Shown here in pieces: positions 7,898 through 15,946 of a stretch of 59,496 nucleotides of DNA. The notes under the pieces were generated by a model. That model did no database searches. It saw nothing but the letters and a program-made list of their open reading frames with translations, and was not told the DNA's origin. Position 1 is the stretch's first letter. The number at the start of each line of letters is the position of its first letter. The DNA is taken from positions 1-59,496 of the forward strand of contig JBKPDL010000117.1 in the NCBI GenBank assembly GCA_046727855.1, given 5' to 3'. This stretch comes from DASPWV01 sp046727855. Its GTDB lineage: Bacteria; Acidobacteriota; Vicinamibacteria; Vicinamibacterales; UBA2999. Both the position numbers and the translations under genes were made by a program.

Positions 7898-7918
7898 CAG
7901 GTAGAGCGTGTGTTGGTC

Positions 7919-8001
7919 GGCCGAGCTGAAGGTCGGTCGCCACAGGGGATTGGCCGACAGCCATCACCTGTAGCGGCCGCCTCTTCAGACCGGCCGAATC
8001 A
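7919..8001 (+). repeat. Palindromic repeat between rpsQ and rplN
   Basis: GGCCGAGCTGAAGGTCGG with CGCCACAGGGGATTGGCC, then CACCTGTAGCGGCCGCC and TTCAGACCGGCC. It parallels the 6107-6182 block, where the first half is inside rplV. An open frame reading through it in phase with rplN is not taken as coding. Confidence 0.65.
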
Positions 8002-8011
8002 GGAGACTGCA

Positions 8012-8380
8012 ATGATTCAGATGCGATCGATCCTCGACGTCGCCGACAACTCCGGCGCGCGCCGGGTGTCGATGATCAATCCGCTCGGCGGGTCCACGGG
8101 TCGCTATGCCCGCCTTGGCGACATCATCACCGCCAACGTGAAGGAAGCCGCGCCCGAGTCGAACATCAAGAAGGGCCAGGTGGTCAAGGCGGTCGTCGTG
8201 CGCGTGCGCAAAGAGCAGCGGCGCAAGGACGGCAGCTATATCCGCTTCGACCGCAATGCGGTGGTGCTCATCAACGATCAGGGCGAGCCGATCGGCACCC
8301 GCGTGTTCGGGCCGGTCGCGCGCGAGCTGCGCGAGCGCAAGTTCATGAAGATCATCTCGCTCGCGCCCGAGGTGCTATAA
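8012..8380 (+). CDS. rplN: 50S ribosomal protein L14
   Basis: L14 is an inter-subunit bridge protein. 122 aa from ATG 8012 (MIQMRSILDVADNSGARRV), exactly the family length, with AGGAG seven bases upstream. Contains DIITANVKEAAPESNIKKG and VRVRKEQRRKDGSYIRFD. An in-frame extension to 7910 is repeat read-through. rplX starts three bases after the stop. Confidence 0.98.
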   Translation: MIQMRSILDVADNSGARRVSMINPLGGSTGRYARLGDIITANVKEAAPESNIKKGQVVKAVVVRVRKEQRRKDGSYIRFDRNAVVLINDQGEPIGTRVFGPVARELRERKFMKIISLAPEVL

Positions 8381-8383
8381 GCG

Positions 8384-8716
8384 ATGGCAAGACTGCAGAC
8401 TCCGATTCGCAAGAACGACACGGTCATCGTGCGGACCGGCAAGGATCGCGGCAAGCGCGGACGCGTGCTGCGTGTGATCGCGGACAGCAATCGCCTGATC
8501 GTCGAAGGCGTAAACATGATCAAGCGCCACACGCGCCCGAACCCGCAGAAGAACATCAAGGGCGGGATCGTGGAGCGCGAGGCGTCGATTCACGCGTCCA
8601 ATGTCATGCTGGTGGATCCCGATACCAACGAACCGACGCGTATTGGCAGCAAAACGCTCACCGACAACCGGCGTGTTCGAATGAGCCGCAAGAGCGGCAC
8701 GGTGCTGGACAAATAA
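8384..8716 (+). CDS. rplX: 50S ribosomal protein L24
   Basis: KOW-domain assembly initiator of the 50S subunit. 110 aa. KOW region IRKNDTVIVRTGKDRGKRG followed by GVNMIKRHTRPN and GGIVEREASIHASNVML. The stop TAA shares its last base with the rplE ATG (TAATG). Confidence 0.98.
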   Translation: MARLQTPIRKNDTVIVRTGKDRGKRGRVLRVIADSNRLIVEGVNMIKRHTRPNPQKNIKGGIVEREASIHASNVMLVDPDTNEPTRIGSKTLTDNRRVRMSRKSGTVLDK

Positions 8717-9339
8717 TGGCGAAGGCGAAGACACCAAAAACGGAACAGGCTGAAGCCGCTCCGGCGAAAGCGACCAAACCGCAGCGCTCGGCAGGCCCCG
8801 CTCGCTTACGCGAACGCTATGTGAAGGACGTTGTGCCCGCGCTCAAGAAGGAGTTCGGCTACAAGAACGTCAATGCCGTCCCGAAGATCACCAAGGTGGT
8901 GGTCAACATGGGACTGGGCGAAGCCACGCAGAACGCGAAGGTGATCGACACGGGCGCTGACGAGCTCTCGCGCATCACCGGTCAGAAGGCGGCCGTGCGC
9001 CGCGCGAAGAAATCGATCGCGCAGTTCAAGGTGCGTCAGGGGATGCCGATCGGCGCCATGGTGACGCTACGCGGCGATCGAATGTACGAGTTCCTCGATC
9101 GTCTGATGAACATCAGCCTTCCGCGCGTTCGCGACTTCCGCGGCGTATCGCCGAAGGGCTTCGACGGTCGCGGCAACTTCACGGTCGGCCTGCGCGATCA
9201 GCTGATCTTCCTCGAGATCGATTACCTCAAGGTGGACAAAGCGCGCGGCATGAACGTGAACGTGGTGACGACGGCCAAGACAGACGAGGAAGCAAGGAAG
9301 CTTCTGCAGTTTTTGGGAATGCCGTTTAGACAATCGTAG
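8716..9339 (+). CDS. rplE: 50S ribosomal protein L5, with N-terminal extension
   Basis: L5 holds 5S rRNA in the central protuberance. 207 aa against about 180 in most species. The first 28 residues are Lys/Ala/Pro-rich and lie ahead of the core start RLRERYVKDVVPALKKEFGY. The core includes ITKVVVNMGLGEATQNAK and FRGVSPKGFDGRGNFTVG. Coupled to rplX by a one-base overlap. Its stop codon merges into a perfect hairpin that leads to rpsN. Confidence 0.97.
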   Translation: MAKAKTPKTEQAEAAPAKATKPQRSAGPARLRERYVKDVVPALKKEFGYKNVNAVPKITKVVVNMGLGEATQNAKVIDTGADELSRITGQKAAVRRAKKSIAQFKVRQGMPIGAMVTLRGDRMYEFLDRLMNISLPRVRDFRGVSPKGFDGRGNFTVGLRDQLIFLEIDYLKVDKARGMNVNVVTTAKTDEEARKLLQFLGMPFRQS

Positions 9340-9359
9340 CGCGGACCTTTAGGTCCGCG
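9340..9359 (+). repeat. Perfect GC hairpin before rpsN
   Basis: CGCGGACC (9340-9347), loop TTTA, GGTCCGCG (9352-9359). An eight-bp perfect stem starting on the base after the rplE stop and ending one base before the ATG at 9361. Clearest single copy of the GGACCTTTAGGTCC family. Confidence 0.85.
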
Positions 9360-9372
9360 AATGGGAGTATCC

Positions 9373-9558
9373 GTGGCAACAACAGCCAAAGTGGCGCGTG
9401 AAAAGAAATCGCTCAAGTTCAAGGTCCGCCACCGCAACCGCTGCCGACGCTGCGGCCGGCCGCGCGCGTTTCTTCGGAAGTTCGCGCTCTGCCGTTTGTG
9501 TTTCCGCGAACTCGCGTTGAAGGGCGACGTGGCTGGGGTGACGAAAAGCAGCTGGTAG
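9373..9558 (+). CDS. rpsN: 30S ribosomal protein S14, zinc-binding type
   Basis: S14 of the short zinc-ribbon (C+) form: CRRC (CRRCGRP) and CRLC (CRLCFREL) are four zinc ligands, and the ending GVTKSSW is typical. GTG 9373 gives 61 aa, exactly the usual length, with GGGAG at 9363-9367 five bases upstream. The in-frame ATG at 9361 would add four residues but is jammed against a GC hairpin and has no RBS. Confidence 0.94.
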   Translation: MATTAKVAREKKSLKFKVRHRNRCRRCGRPRAFLRKFALCRLCFRELALKGDVAGVTKSSW

Positions 9559-9649
9559 TGCGGGCAACGAGGAACGGGCAAGCGAGGGTGCCTCGCTGAA
9601 GTCTCGCTCCTTGACACACGCTACTCGCTACTAAGGCGAAGAGAGAACC

Positions 9650-10063
9650 ATGACAGATCCGATTGCCGACATGCTCACCAGGATTCGCAACGCCGTGGGC
9701 TCGCGCCACACGCGCGTGGACCTTCCGGCGTCGAAGTTGAAGGTGGAAATCGCGCGCATCCTGCAGGACGAGGGTTACATCGCCGGCTACAAACTGGTGG
9801 ACGAAGCCGCCGGCCGGCCCGGGAAGGCGCCGCGCCAGGTGGTTCGCCTGCAGTTGAAGTACGGGCCCGGCGGCGAGCGCGTCATCAGCGGGCTCGAGCG
9901 CGTGAGCCGGCCCGGGCGCCGTGTTTACGCCAGCCGCAACGAAGTGCCGCCGGTGCTCGGTGGGCTCGGTGTGAACATCCTGACTACTTCGCGAGGAGTG
10001 ATGACGGGACGGGCGGCACAGAAGGCCGGTGTTGGTGGGGAGATCCTTTGTAACGTCTGGTGA
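9650..10063 (+). CDS. rpsH: 30S ribosomal protein S8
   Basis: S8 organises the 16S central domain and in E. coli represses the spc operon. 137 aa. MTDPIADMLTRIRNAVGSRH start, RVSRPGRRVYA, and C-terminal GILTTSRGVMTG-like motif (NILTTSRGVMTGRAAQ). The 91-base upstream gap contains scrambled GCGAG/CTCGC inverted runs. Confidence 0.98.
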   Translation: MTDPIADMLTRIRNAVGSRHTRVDLPASKLKVEIARILQDEGYIAGYKLVDEAAGRPGKAPRQVVRLQLKYGPGGERVISGLERVSRPGRRVYASRNEVPPVLGGLGVNILTTSRGVMTGRAAQKAGVGGEILCNVW

Positions 10064-10098
10064 AGGCTCGGCTTAAGCCGCGCCGACAGGAATTGATC

Positions 10099-10635
10099 AT
10101 GTCTCGAGTTGGCAAGAAACCGATCGCAATTCCCAAGGGCGTCACCGTCAAAGTCGACGGCAACGTCGTGGACGTCAAGGGCCCGAAAGGACAGCTGCGT
10201 CAGCCGCTGCCGCCAGGTGTGAGCGCCGCCGTCGAAGACGGCAACCTCGTGACCCGGAAGGACAGCGAGGCGCGTGAGCTGAACAAGTTTCATGGTCTGG
10301 CGCGCAGCCTCGTCAACAACGCGGTGCAGGGCGTGACCTCGGGCTGGAAGAAGGAGCTCGACATCGTTGGCGTCGGCTATCGCGCCGAGGTCAAAGGCAG
10401 GCAGGTCGTGCTGTCGCTCGGCTACTCGCACCCGATCATGTTTGACGTGCCGCAGGGTATTGACATCGCGATTGACAAACAGACGCACCTGACCGTGACC
10501 GGGGTCGATCGGCAGCTGGTCGGCCAGGTCGCGGCGAATCTGCGACGCCTGCGCAAGCCCGATCCGTATCAGCAGAAGGGCGTGCGCTACACGGGTGAAG
10601 TGTTGAAGAAGAAGGCTGGAAAGACAGGAGCGTGA
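10099..10635 (+). CDS. rplF: 50S ribosomal protein L6
   Basis: L6 lies at the factor-binding region near the sarcin-ricin loop. 178 aa from ATG 10099 (MSRVGKKPIAIPKGVTV), with AGGAATTG upstream. The C-terminal signature PDPYQQKGVRYTGE is close to the usual PEPYKGKGI-type motif. A small GGCTCGGCTTAAGCCGCGCC hairpin occupies the gap after rpsH. The frame from 10060 is that gap read through. Confidence 0.98.
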   Translation: MSRVGKKPIAIPKGVTVKVDGNVVDVKGPKGQLRQPLPPGVSAAVEDGNLVTRKDSEARELNKFHGLARSLVNNAVQGVTSGWKKELDIVGVGYRAEVKGRQVVLSLGYSHPIMFDVPQGIDIAIDKQTHLTVTGVDRQLVGQVAANLRRLRKPDPYQQKGVRYTGEVLKKKAGKTGA

Positions 10636-10691
10636 TCGCGGAGCTAAAGCTCCGCGCTACATGGCAACACGTAGCGCGGACTGGTCCGCGA
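10636..10691 (+). repeat. Two hairpins between rplF and rplR
   Basis: CGCGGAGC-TAAA-GCTCCGCG followed by GTAGCGCGGACTGGTCCGCG. The first stem begins just after the rplF stop. Same family as 9340 but with the core GGAGC instead of GGACC, showing compensatory variation between arms. Confidence 0.8.
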
Positions 10692-10704
10692 CCGAGCGTG
10701 ATCT

Positions 10705-11079
10705 ATGCAGATCAAGACTAAGGAAGACCGCCGCGATCGCATCAAGTTTCGCATCCGCAAGCGGATGCGCGGCACCTCCGAGCGTCCGCGGTTGACGGTG
10801 TTTCGCAGCGTGTCCCACATCTACGTGCAGGTAGTCGACGACCTCGCGGGCACGACGCTCGCGTCGGCGTCCAGTGTCGAGCCGGCGGTCAAGGCCAAGC
10901 TCTCAGGCGATACCCGTGCGGGCAACAAGAAGGGCGCGGAGTTGATCGGGCGCACGATTGCCGAGCGGCTCAAGGAAAAGGGCATCAGCCGCGTCGTTTT
11001 CGATCGCAACGGGTTCCTCTATCACGGGCGCGTGCGCGCCGTCGCCGAAGCCGCGCGGCAAGCCGGCCTGGAGTTCTAG
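10705..11079 (+). CDS. rplR: 50S ribosomal protein L18
   Basis: L18 binds 5S rRNA with L5. 124 aa. RRDRIKFRIRKRMRGTSERP near the start, RLTVFRSVSHIYVQVVDD, and GFLYHGRVRAVAEAARQAG at the end. ATG 10705 follows two hairpins. Confidence 0.98.
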   Translation: MQIKTKEDRRDRIKFRIRKRMRGTSERPRLTVFRSVSHIYVQVVDDLAGTTLASASSVEPAVKAKLSGDTRAGNKKGAELIGRTIAERLKEKGISRVVFDRNGFLYHGRVRAVAEAARQAGLEF

Positions 11080-11140
11080 GCACGGAAGCACGGAAGCGTA
11101 GAAGGACGGAAGCACGGAGGCCGGGAGCCTCCGGAGGCAC
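11080..11140 (+). repeat. GCACGGAAG short tandem repeat before rpsE
   Basis: Imperfect direct repeats of GCACGGAAG/GGACGGAAG/GGCACGGAG, partly closed by the GGAGGCCGGGAGCCTCCGG palindrome. It fills most of the 75-base gap. A different sequence family from the other junction repeats, with the same position relative to genes. Confidence 0.6.
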
Positions 11141-11154
11141 GGAGTAGAAACGAG

Positions 11155-11712
11155 ATGATTCGCACTCGCGAAAAGATCGACGCGTCGCAACTCGAGATCA
11201 AGGACACCGTGGTGTCCATCAACCGCGTCACGAAAGTTGTGAAAGGCGGCAAGAACCTGAGCTTCAGCGCTCTGGTGGTGGTGGGGGATGGTCACGGCGT
11301 TGTCGGTTACGGCGTCGGCAAGGCGAAGGAGGTCCCCTCCGCAATCAAGAAGGGGATTGAGGCGGCGAAGAAGAACCTGATTCGCGTGCCGCTCAAGGGG
11401 TCGACGATCCCGCATCCTGTCACTGGCAACTTCGGCGCCGGTCGCGTGTTGTTGAAGCCGGCGCCGGACGGCACCGGCATCATCGCGGGTGGCGCCGTGC
11501 GCGCGGTGGTCGAATCCGCCGGTGTCACGAACGTGTTGACCAAATCGCTCGGCAGCGCGAACGCGCACAACGTGGTGCGCGCGGCGTTCACGGCCCTGCA
11601 GATGCTGCGCGATCCGAATCGCGTGGCACGTCTGCGTGGGAAGGATGCAGAGGAACTGTTCGTCACCGGTCGCGAGCGACAGGTAAAGGTTGAGGAACCG
11701 GTGACGCAGTAA
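11155..11712 (+). CDS. rpsE: 30S ribosomal protein S5
   Basis: S5 affects decoding accuracy and mRNA unwinding at the entry. 185 aa. VVSINRVTKVVKGGKNLSFS and GHGVVGYGVGKAKEVPSAI are the family signature region, followed by the dsRBD-like fold and S5 C-domain (GGAVRAVVESAGVTNVLTKS). Followed by heptad repeats. Confidence 0.98.
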   Translation: MIRTREKIDASQLEIKDTVVSINRVTKVVKGGKNLSFSALVVVGDGHGVVGYGVGKAKEVPSAIKKGIEAAKKNLIRVPLKGSTIPHPVTGNFGAGRVLLKPAPDGTGIIAGGAVRAVVESAGVTNVLTKSLGSANAHNVVRAAFTALQMLRDPNRVARLRGKDAEELFVTGRERQVKVEEPVTQ

Positions 11713-11720
11713 AGTTACAA

Positions 11721-11814
11721 GTTCAAAGTTCAGAGTTCAAAATTGAGAACTCAGCAACTTTCAACGTCACTTTGAACTTTGAACTTTGAACTTTGAACTT
11801 TGAACTGGCAAACA
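11721..11814 (+). repeat. TTTGAAC heptad inverted array before rpmD
   Basis: Left arm AGTTCAAAGTTCAGAGTTCA, right arm with five units of CTTTGAA/CTTTGAACT in seven-base steps. The arms are mutually complementary, so the transcript can form a long AU-rich hairpin with register slippage. Related arrays lie before rpsK (16524-16618), rpsD (17076-17179) and at 23121-23198. Confidence 0.85.
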
Positions 11815-11817
11815 GTT

Positions 11818-12015
11818 ATGGCGAAGCAAAACAGTTCGGAAAAGAAGTTGAGGGTGACCCTGCTCCGAAGCCCGATTGGTTTCAACGAGAAGCAGGGCCG
11901 CGTCGTGCAGAGTCTCGGTCTGCGTCGGATCCGCCACACCGTGGAACTGAACGACACACCCGAAACGCGCGGCATGATTGACAAGGTGCGACACTTGGTT
12001 GAGGTAACAGAGTAA
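11818..12015 (+). CDS. rpmD: 50S ribosomal protein L30
   Basis: 65 aa from ATG 11818 (MAKQNSSEKKLRVTLLRSPI), within the bacterial norm of about 60. Contains KQGRVVQSLGLRRIRHTVEL. An upstream ATG at 11800 lies in the heptad array and is not used. L30 binds 23S/5S near the central protuberance. Confidence 0.96.
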   Translation: MAKQNSSEKKLRVTLLRSPIGFNEKQGRVVQSLGLRRIRHTVELNDTPETRGMIDKVRHLVEVTE

Positions 12016-12046
12016 CCGGGCACCTTCACCTGTCGACGAGACGCAT

Positions 12047-12496
12047 ATGGATTTGAGCAATTTGAAACCAGCCGCCGGGTCGAAACAGCCGCGCAAACGC
12101 GTGGGGCGTGGACCGGGCTCGGGCAATGGCAAAACCGCCGGCCGTGGCAACAAGGGCGCGCAGTCGCGTTCGGGCTACTCGTACAAGCGTGGCTTCGAGG
12201 GCGGTCAGATGCCGCTCCATCGCCGCGTGCCGAAGCGCGGCTTCAACAACAAGATGTTCCGCACCGAATACGCGGTGGTGAACCTCGATCAGCTCGAGGC
12301 GCAGTTCGAAAAGGGCGCGACGGTATCGCCCGAGGCGTTGCGCGAGGCTGGCGTGATTCGCGGCGGCAAGGGGCTGCCCATCAAGGTGCTCGGCCGCGGC
12401 GAGATCACCAAGGCGTTGACGGTGCAGGCGCACAAGTTCAGCGGCAAAGCAGCGGAGAAGTTGGCCGCAGCGGGCGGCAAGGCTGAAGCGATTTAG
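12047..12496 (+). CDS. rplO: 50S ribosomal protein L15
   Basis: Late-assembly 50S protein. 149 aa. Gly/Arg-rich N terminus KRVGRGPGSGNGKTAGRGNK, GFEGGQMPLHRRVPKRGF, and KGLPIKVLGRGEITKAL. Last ribosomal gene before secY, separated by a 176-base repeat-filled gap. Confidence 0.98.
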   Translation: MDLSNLKPAAGSKQPRKRVGRGPGSGNGKTAGRGNKGAQSRSGYSYKRGFEGGQMPLHRRVPKRGFNNKMFRTEYAVVNLDQLEAQFEKGATVSPEALREAGVIRGGKGLPIKVLGRGEITKALTVQAHKFSGKAAEKLAAAGGKAEAI

Positions 12497-12660
12497 GAAT
12501 GGAGGTCAGGGAGAGGGTCGGAGATTAGGGAGGAGAAGTAACGGGGAGATCAGGGAGGTCGGGGAGGAAAGAAAGGAATTTTTCTCCCTGATCTCCCTGA
12601 TCTCCCAGTTAATCGTTCTCCCCGGTCTCCTCGATCTCCCCGATCTCCACGACTCGAAAC
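12497..12660 (+). repeat. GGGAGATC/GATCTCCC inverted array before secY
   Basis: Left arm with GGGGAGATCAGGGAGG and GGTCGGGGAGG; right arm TCTCCCTGATCTCCCTGATC, CTCCCCGGTCTCC and GATCTCCCCGATCTCC. The arms pair over long stretches. The sequence is unrelated to the TTTGAAC or AAATCTCC families but has the same architecture. Confidence 0.75.
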
Positions 12661-12672
12661 AGAGGCAGTAAC

Positions 12673-14061
12673 GTGATCGACTCGATCAGAAATCTCTTCG
12701 CGGTTTCGGACCTGCGCAACCGGGTGCTCTTCACCCTCGGGTTGCTCGCCGTGTACCGCATCGGAAGCCACATTCCGACACCGGGCGTCAACCCGGCGGC
12801 GCTGGCGGAACTGTCGCGCCAGCTGCAGGGCACGATGTTTGGTCTGTACGACATGTTCACGGGAGGCAGCCTCTCGCGGATTCAGATCTTTGCTCTCGGC
12901 GTGATGCCGTACATCAGCGCATCGATCATTCTGCAGCTGCTGACTGTGGTGTGGCCGTATCTCGAGCGGCTCTCGAAAGAGGGCGAGCTTGGACGCCGGA
13001 AGATCACGCAGTACACGCGCTACCTGACGCTGGTGCTGGCGGCGGTTCAGTCGCTCGGCATTGCCGTCTGGCTCGAGCGCAATACCCAGATTGCGGGCGG
13101 CCTGCCGCTCGTTTACGACCCGGGGTGGGGCTTCCGTCTGCTCTGCATGCTGACGCTCACAACCGGCACGATGTTCATCATGTGGCTCGGCGAGCAGATC
13201 ACGGAGCGTGGCATCGGCAACGGCATGTCGCTCATCATCTATGCGGGCATCGTCGTGGGTCTGCCGCGTGCCTTTCTGCAGACGCTCGACATGATGCGGA
13301 CAGGGCAGATCAACCTGTTTCAGCTGGCCATTCTCCTCGTGGTCATGGTCGGTGTTGTCGCCGCCATCATCTTCGTCGAGCGGGGACATCGGCGGATTAC
13401 CGTGCAGTACGCCAAGCGCGTCGTGGGCCGCCGTCAGTACGGCGGCACGAGCACGCACATTCCGCTCAAGGTCAACACTGGCGGCGTCATTCCGGTGATC
13501 TTCGCGTCGTCCATCCTCGCGTTTCCGGCGACGTTTGCGCCGGCGTTTACGCCCGGCAGTTGGGGCGATCGCATCGTGCAGCAGCTTGACATTGGCATGC
13601 CCCTTTACAACCTGCTGTACGTCGTCGGGATCATCTTCTTTGCGTATTTCTATACCGCCATCATCTTCAATCCGGATGACGTGGCGGAGAACATGCGCAA
13701 GTACGGCGGCTTCATCCCCGGCATTCGCCCGGGCAAGCGAACGGCCGAATACATCGACACGATTCTGGCGCGTGTGACGCTGGTCGGTGCCGTCTATCTG
13801 GCCATCGTAGCGATTCTGCCGACGTTCTTGATTAGCGGCTTCCGCGTCGCGCCGATTCCGTTTATCGGGGAAACGCTCGAAGCGAATTTGCCGCAGTGGT
13901 TTACGCAGGGCCTTGGCGTGCCGTTTTACTTCGGCGGCACGTCGCTCCTGATTGTGGTCGGCGTGGCGATGGATACCGTCAACCAGGTCGAGTCGCAGCT
14001 GATCATGCGGCACTACGACGGCTTCATGAAGAAAACGCGGATCCGTGGACGGCGCGGGTGA
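12673..14061 (+). CDS. secY: Preprotein translocase subunit SecY
   Basis: Central channel of the Sec translocon in the inner membrane. 462 aa with about ten hydrophobic segments. ITERGIGNGMS near residue 176, NTGGVIPVIFASS near 268, NPDDVAENMRKYGGFIPGIR near 332. Start is GTG 12673 with AGAGGCAG upstream. The stop overlaps the adk 5' region, and the adk-map-infA block follows with no repeats. Confidence 0.98.
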   Translation: MIDSIRNLFAVSDLRNRVLFTLGLLAVYRIGSHIPTPGVNPAALAELSRQLQGTMFGLYDMFTGGSLSRIQIFALGVMPYISASIILQLLTVVWPYLERLSKEGELGRRKITQYTRYLTLVLAAVQSLGIAVWLERNTQIAGGLPLVYDPGWGFRLLCMLTLTTGTMFIMWLGEQITERGIGNGMSLIIYAGIVVGLPRAFLQTLDMMRTGQINLFQLAILLVVMVGVVAAIIFVERGHRRITVQYAKRVVGRRQYGGTSTHIPLKVNTGGVIPVIFASSILAFPATFAPAFTPGSWGDRIVQQLDIGMPLYNLLYVVGIIFFAYFYTAIIFNPDDVAENMRKYGGFIPGIRPGKRTAEYIDTILARVTLVGAVYLAIVAILPTFLISGFRVAPIPFIGETLEANLPQWFTQGLGVPFYFGGTSLLIVVGVAMDTVNQVESQLIMRHYDGFMKKTRIRGRRG

Positions 14062-14062
14062 C

Positions 14063-14767
14063 GTGGCGTTGAATCTCGTCGTGATCGGGCCGCCGGGCGC
14101 GGGCAAAGGGACGCAGGCCGAGCGCTTCGCGCTGGATCACGGCATCCCGAAGATCTCGACCGGCGACATTCTCCGCGAGGCGGTGCACGAAGGCACGTCG
14201 CTCGGTCAGCAGGTGACCGCGCAGCTGAATAGCGGTCAGCTGGTGAGCGACGACGTAATCATCGGCATCGTCCGCGATCGGTTGTCGCGTCCCGACACCA
14301 TGCGCGGCTTTGTCCTCGACGGGTTTCCGCGCACCGTGCGGCAGGCCGACGCGCTCGATGCGATCCTGGAAGGGCGCGGTCCGCTCATCGTCGTGGAGAT
14401 CAACGTGCCGGACGACGAGCTCGTGCGGCGCGTGCGAAACCGCCGCATTTGCTCGAAGTGCGGACGCACGGTGTCGGCGTTCAGCGAGGATCCGGCGTAT
14501 ATCGCACGCTGTGAGCGGTGCGGTGGTGAGCTGGTCGCGCGATCGGACGACAGCGAAGCGGTCGTGCGCGATCGCCTGAAGGTGTACTGGCGCGAGACGC
14601 AGCCGATGATCACGCATTATCACGCGCGTCCGACGTATCGCGTAGTCGACGGCGCGCAGCCGCCGGAGCGCGTGCGCGAGGCGATCGTCGCGGCCGTCGC
14701 GTCGGCCCTGGGACGGCCGACCAAGGGTTCGGGCGGCGATGCCACACGCCCGGGGTCGAGCGCGTGA
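14063..14767 (+). CDS. adk: Adenylate kinase, zinc-lid form
   Basis: Catalyses ATP + AMP to 2 ADP. P-loop IGPPGAGKGTQAERF, AMP-site GFPRTVRQ, and a LID with four cysteines (CSKC and CERC) indicating a structural zinc as in Gram-positive-type enzymes. The start is uncertain: GTG 14045, GTG 14063 or TTG 14069. TTG 14069 would place the P-loop at the usual residue 7 and has GGGTGA at 14056-14061. About 234 aa. The tail ends GSGGDATRPGSSA. Its stop overlaps the map start (GTGA). Confidence 0.96.
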   Translation: MALNLVVIGPPGAGKGTQAERFALDHGIPKISTGDILREAVHEGTSLGQQVTAQLNSGQLVSDDVIIGIVRDRLSRPDTMRGFVLDGFPRTVRQADALDAILEGRGPLIVVEINVPDDELVRRVRNRRICSKCGRTVSAFSEDPAYIARCERCGGELVARSDDSEAVVRDRLKVYWRETQPMITHYHARPTYRVVDGAQPPERVREAIVAAVASALGRPTKGSGGDATRPGSSA

Positions 14768-15585
14768 TTGTCTGCCGTTCTGCGGGAGAGATCGAACGGC
14801 TCGCGCGAGTCAATGCGCTCGTCGCGCGGGTGCTGGCCGAACTCAAGTCGCTGGTGCGCCCGGGCGTGACAACAGCCGAGCTCGATGCGGTTGCGGAACG
14901 GCGCCTGCAAGAGGCGGGCGCGGAGCCGGCGTTCAAGGGGTATCACGGGTATCCCGCGACGATTTGCGCGTCGATCAACGAGCAGGTGGTGCACGGCATT
15001 CCGTCCTCGCGCCCCCTGATCGAAGGCGATGTGATCTCGATCGACATGGGCGCGAAGCTGGACGGCTTTTTCGGCGATTCAGCCGTGACGGTGCCGGTCG
15101 GCGCCATCGGTGCCGAGGCCGTGAAGCTGTTGACGGTGACCGAAGAGTCGTTGTATCGCGGCCTTGCCGCCGTTCGCCCCGGCGCGCGCGTGACCGACAT
15201 CGGGGCCGCGGTGCAGCTGCACGTCGAGGCGCAGGGATTCTCGGTGGTGCGCGAATTCGTGGGGCATGGCATTGGCGCCAAGCTGCACGAGGAGCCGCAG
15301 ATTCCGAATTACGGTCCGCCGGGACGCGGACCGCGATTGGCGGAAGGCATGGTGCTCGCGATTGAGCCGATGGTCAATGCGGGTAAGCCGGCGGTAAAGG
15401 TGCTCGGTGACGGGTGGACGGCGGTGACGAAGGACGGCAGCCTCTCGGCGCACTTTGAACATACGGTCGTCGTGACCGCGCAGGGATGCAGGATTCTGAC
15501 CCAAGCCGCTGAAGGGGAAGAAACCGGACGAAGACCGGGTCCCAGTACTGCCGCTGCCAGTTATGGTGGTGGAGCACGGCTTTAG
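14764..15585 (+). CDS. map: Type I methionine aminopeptidase
   Basis: Removes initiator methionine in the cytoplasm. GTG start overlapping the adk stop by four bases. Metal-ligand motifs are present: IDMGAKLDGFFGDSA (two Asp), FVGHGIGAKLHEEP (His), MVLAIEPM (Glu) and FEHTVVVT (Glu). 273 aa, about 20 longer than usual owing to a Gly/Ala/Arg tail past the catalytic fold. infA follows three bases downstream. Confidence 0.97.
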   Translation: MIVCRSAGEIERLARVNALVARVLAELKSLVRPGVTTAELDAVAERRLQEAGAEPAFKGYHGYPATICASINEQVVHGIPSSRPLIEGDVISIDMGAKLDGFFGDSAVTVPVGAIGAEAVKLLTVTEESLYRGLAAVRPGARVTDIGAAVQLHVEAQGFSVVREFVGHGIGAKLHEEPQIPNYGPPGRGPRLAEGMVLAIEPMVNAGKPAVKVLGDGWTAVTKDGSLSAHFEHTVVVTAQGCRILTQAAEGEETGRRPGPSTAAASYGGGARL

Positions 15586-15587
15586 CC

Positions 15588-15791
15588 TTGCCACGCCATG
15601 AGGCGGAAGGAGTCGTCGTCGAGCTGCTGCCCCGTCAGTTGGTGAAGGTGCAGCTCGAAGGGCATCAGGTGATCGCGCATTTGAGCGAGCCGGTGCACCG
15701 CAACTTCATACGGGTGCTGGTTGGCGATCGGGTTCGGGTGGCGCTCCTGCCGGGAGATCGAAACCGCGGGAGAGTCGTGGAGAAGCTGTAA
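15588..15791 (+). CDS. infA: Translation initiation factor IF-1, divergent
   Basis: S1-type OB fold that blocks the A site in initiation. 67 aa. The alignment register is clear: EGVVVELLPRQLVKVQLEG, VIAHLS, NFIRVLVGDRVRVALLPGD, GRVV. The usual GKMR loop after HIS is replaced (HLSEPVHRNFIRV). Only a TTG start (15588) fits, two bases after the map stop; there is no ATG. It is called infA from position and fold pattern. Confidence 0.85.
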   Translation: MPRHEAEGVVVELLPRQLVKVQLEGHQVIAHLSEPVHRNFIRVLVGDRVRVALLPGDRNRGRVVEKL

Positions 15792-15802
15792 CTTGGAAGG
15801 GT

Positions 15803-15818
15803 TTAGACCGTTATGCGG
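15803..15818 (+). repeat. Fragment of the 150-bp element outer arm
   Basis: TTAGACCGTTATGCGG, identical over 16 bases to the outer arm of the elements at 4231 and 53826. The complementary arm is absent, so this is a remnant or half-element. It sits in the 155-base infA-rpmJ gap, which also contains ACTGACAACTGGAAACTT, similar to sequence at 43595-43615. Confidence 0.55.
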
Positions 15819-15946
15819 AGCGGGGCAAAAAAGACATATGGCAGCGAAGCCAACTGTTTGGTTTTCCCGGCGGTTTGAGTTCCAGTTCCGAAACGGTTTG
15901 CTGTGAACTGACAACTGGAAACTTCGCGAGCGAAGGTGAGCGGGTT

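Noticed and set aside
12550..14106. 518-codon antisense frame over secY
   Set aside because: Shadow frame; composition dominated by His, Arg and Asp as expected from codon reversal.
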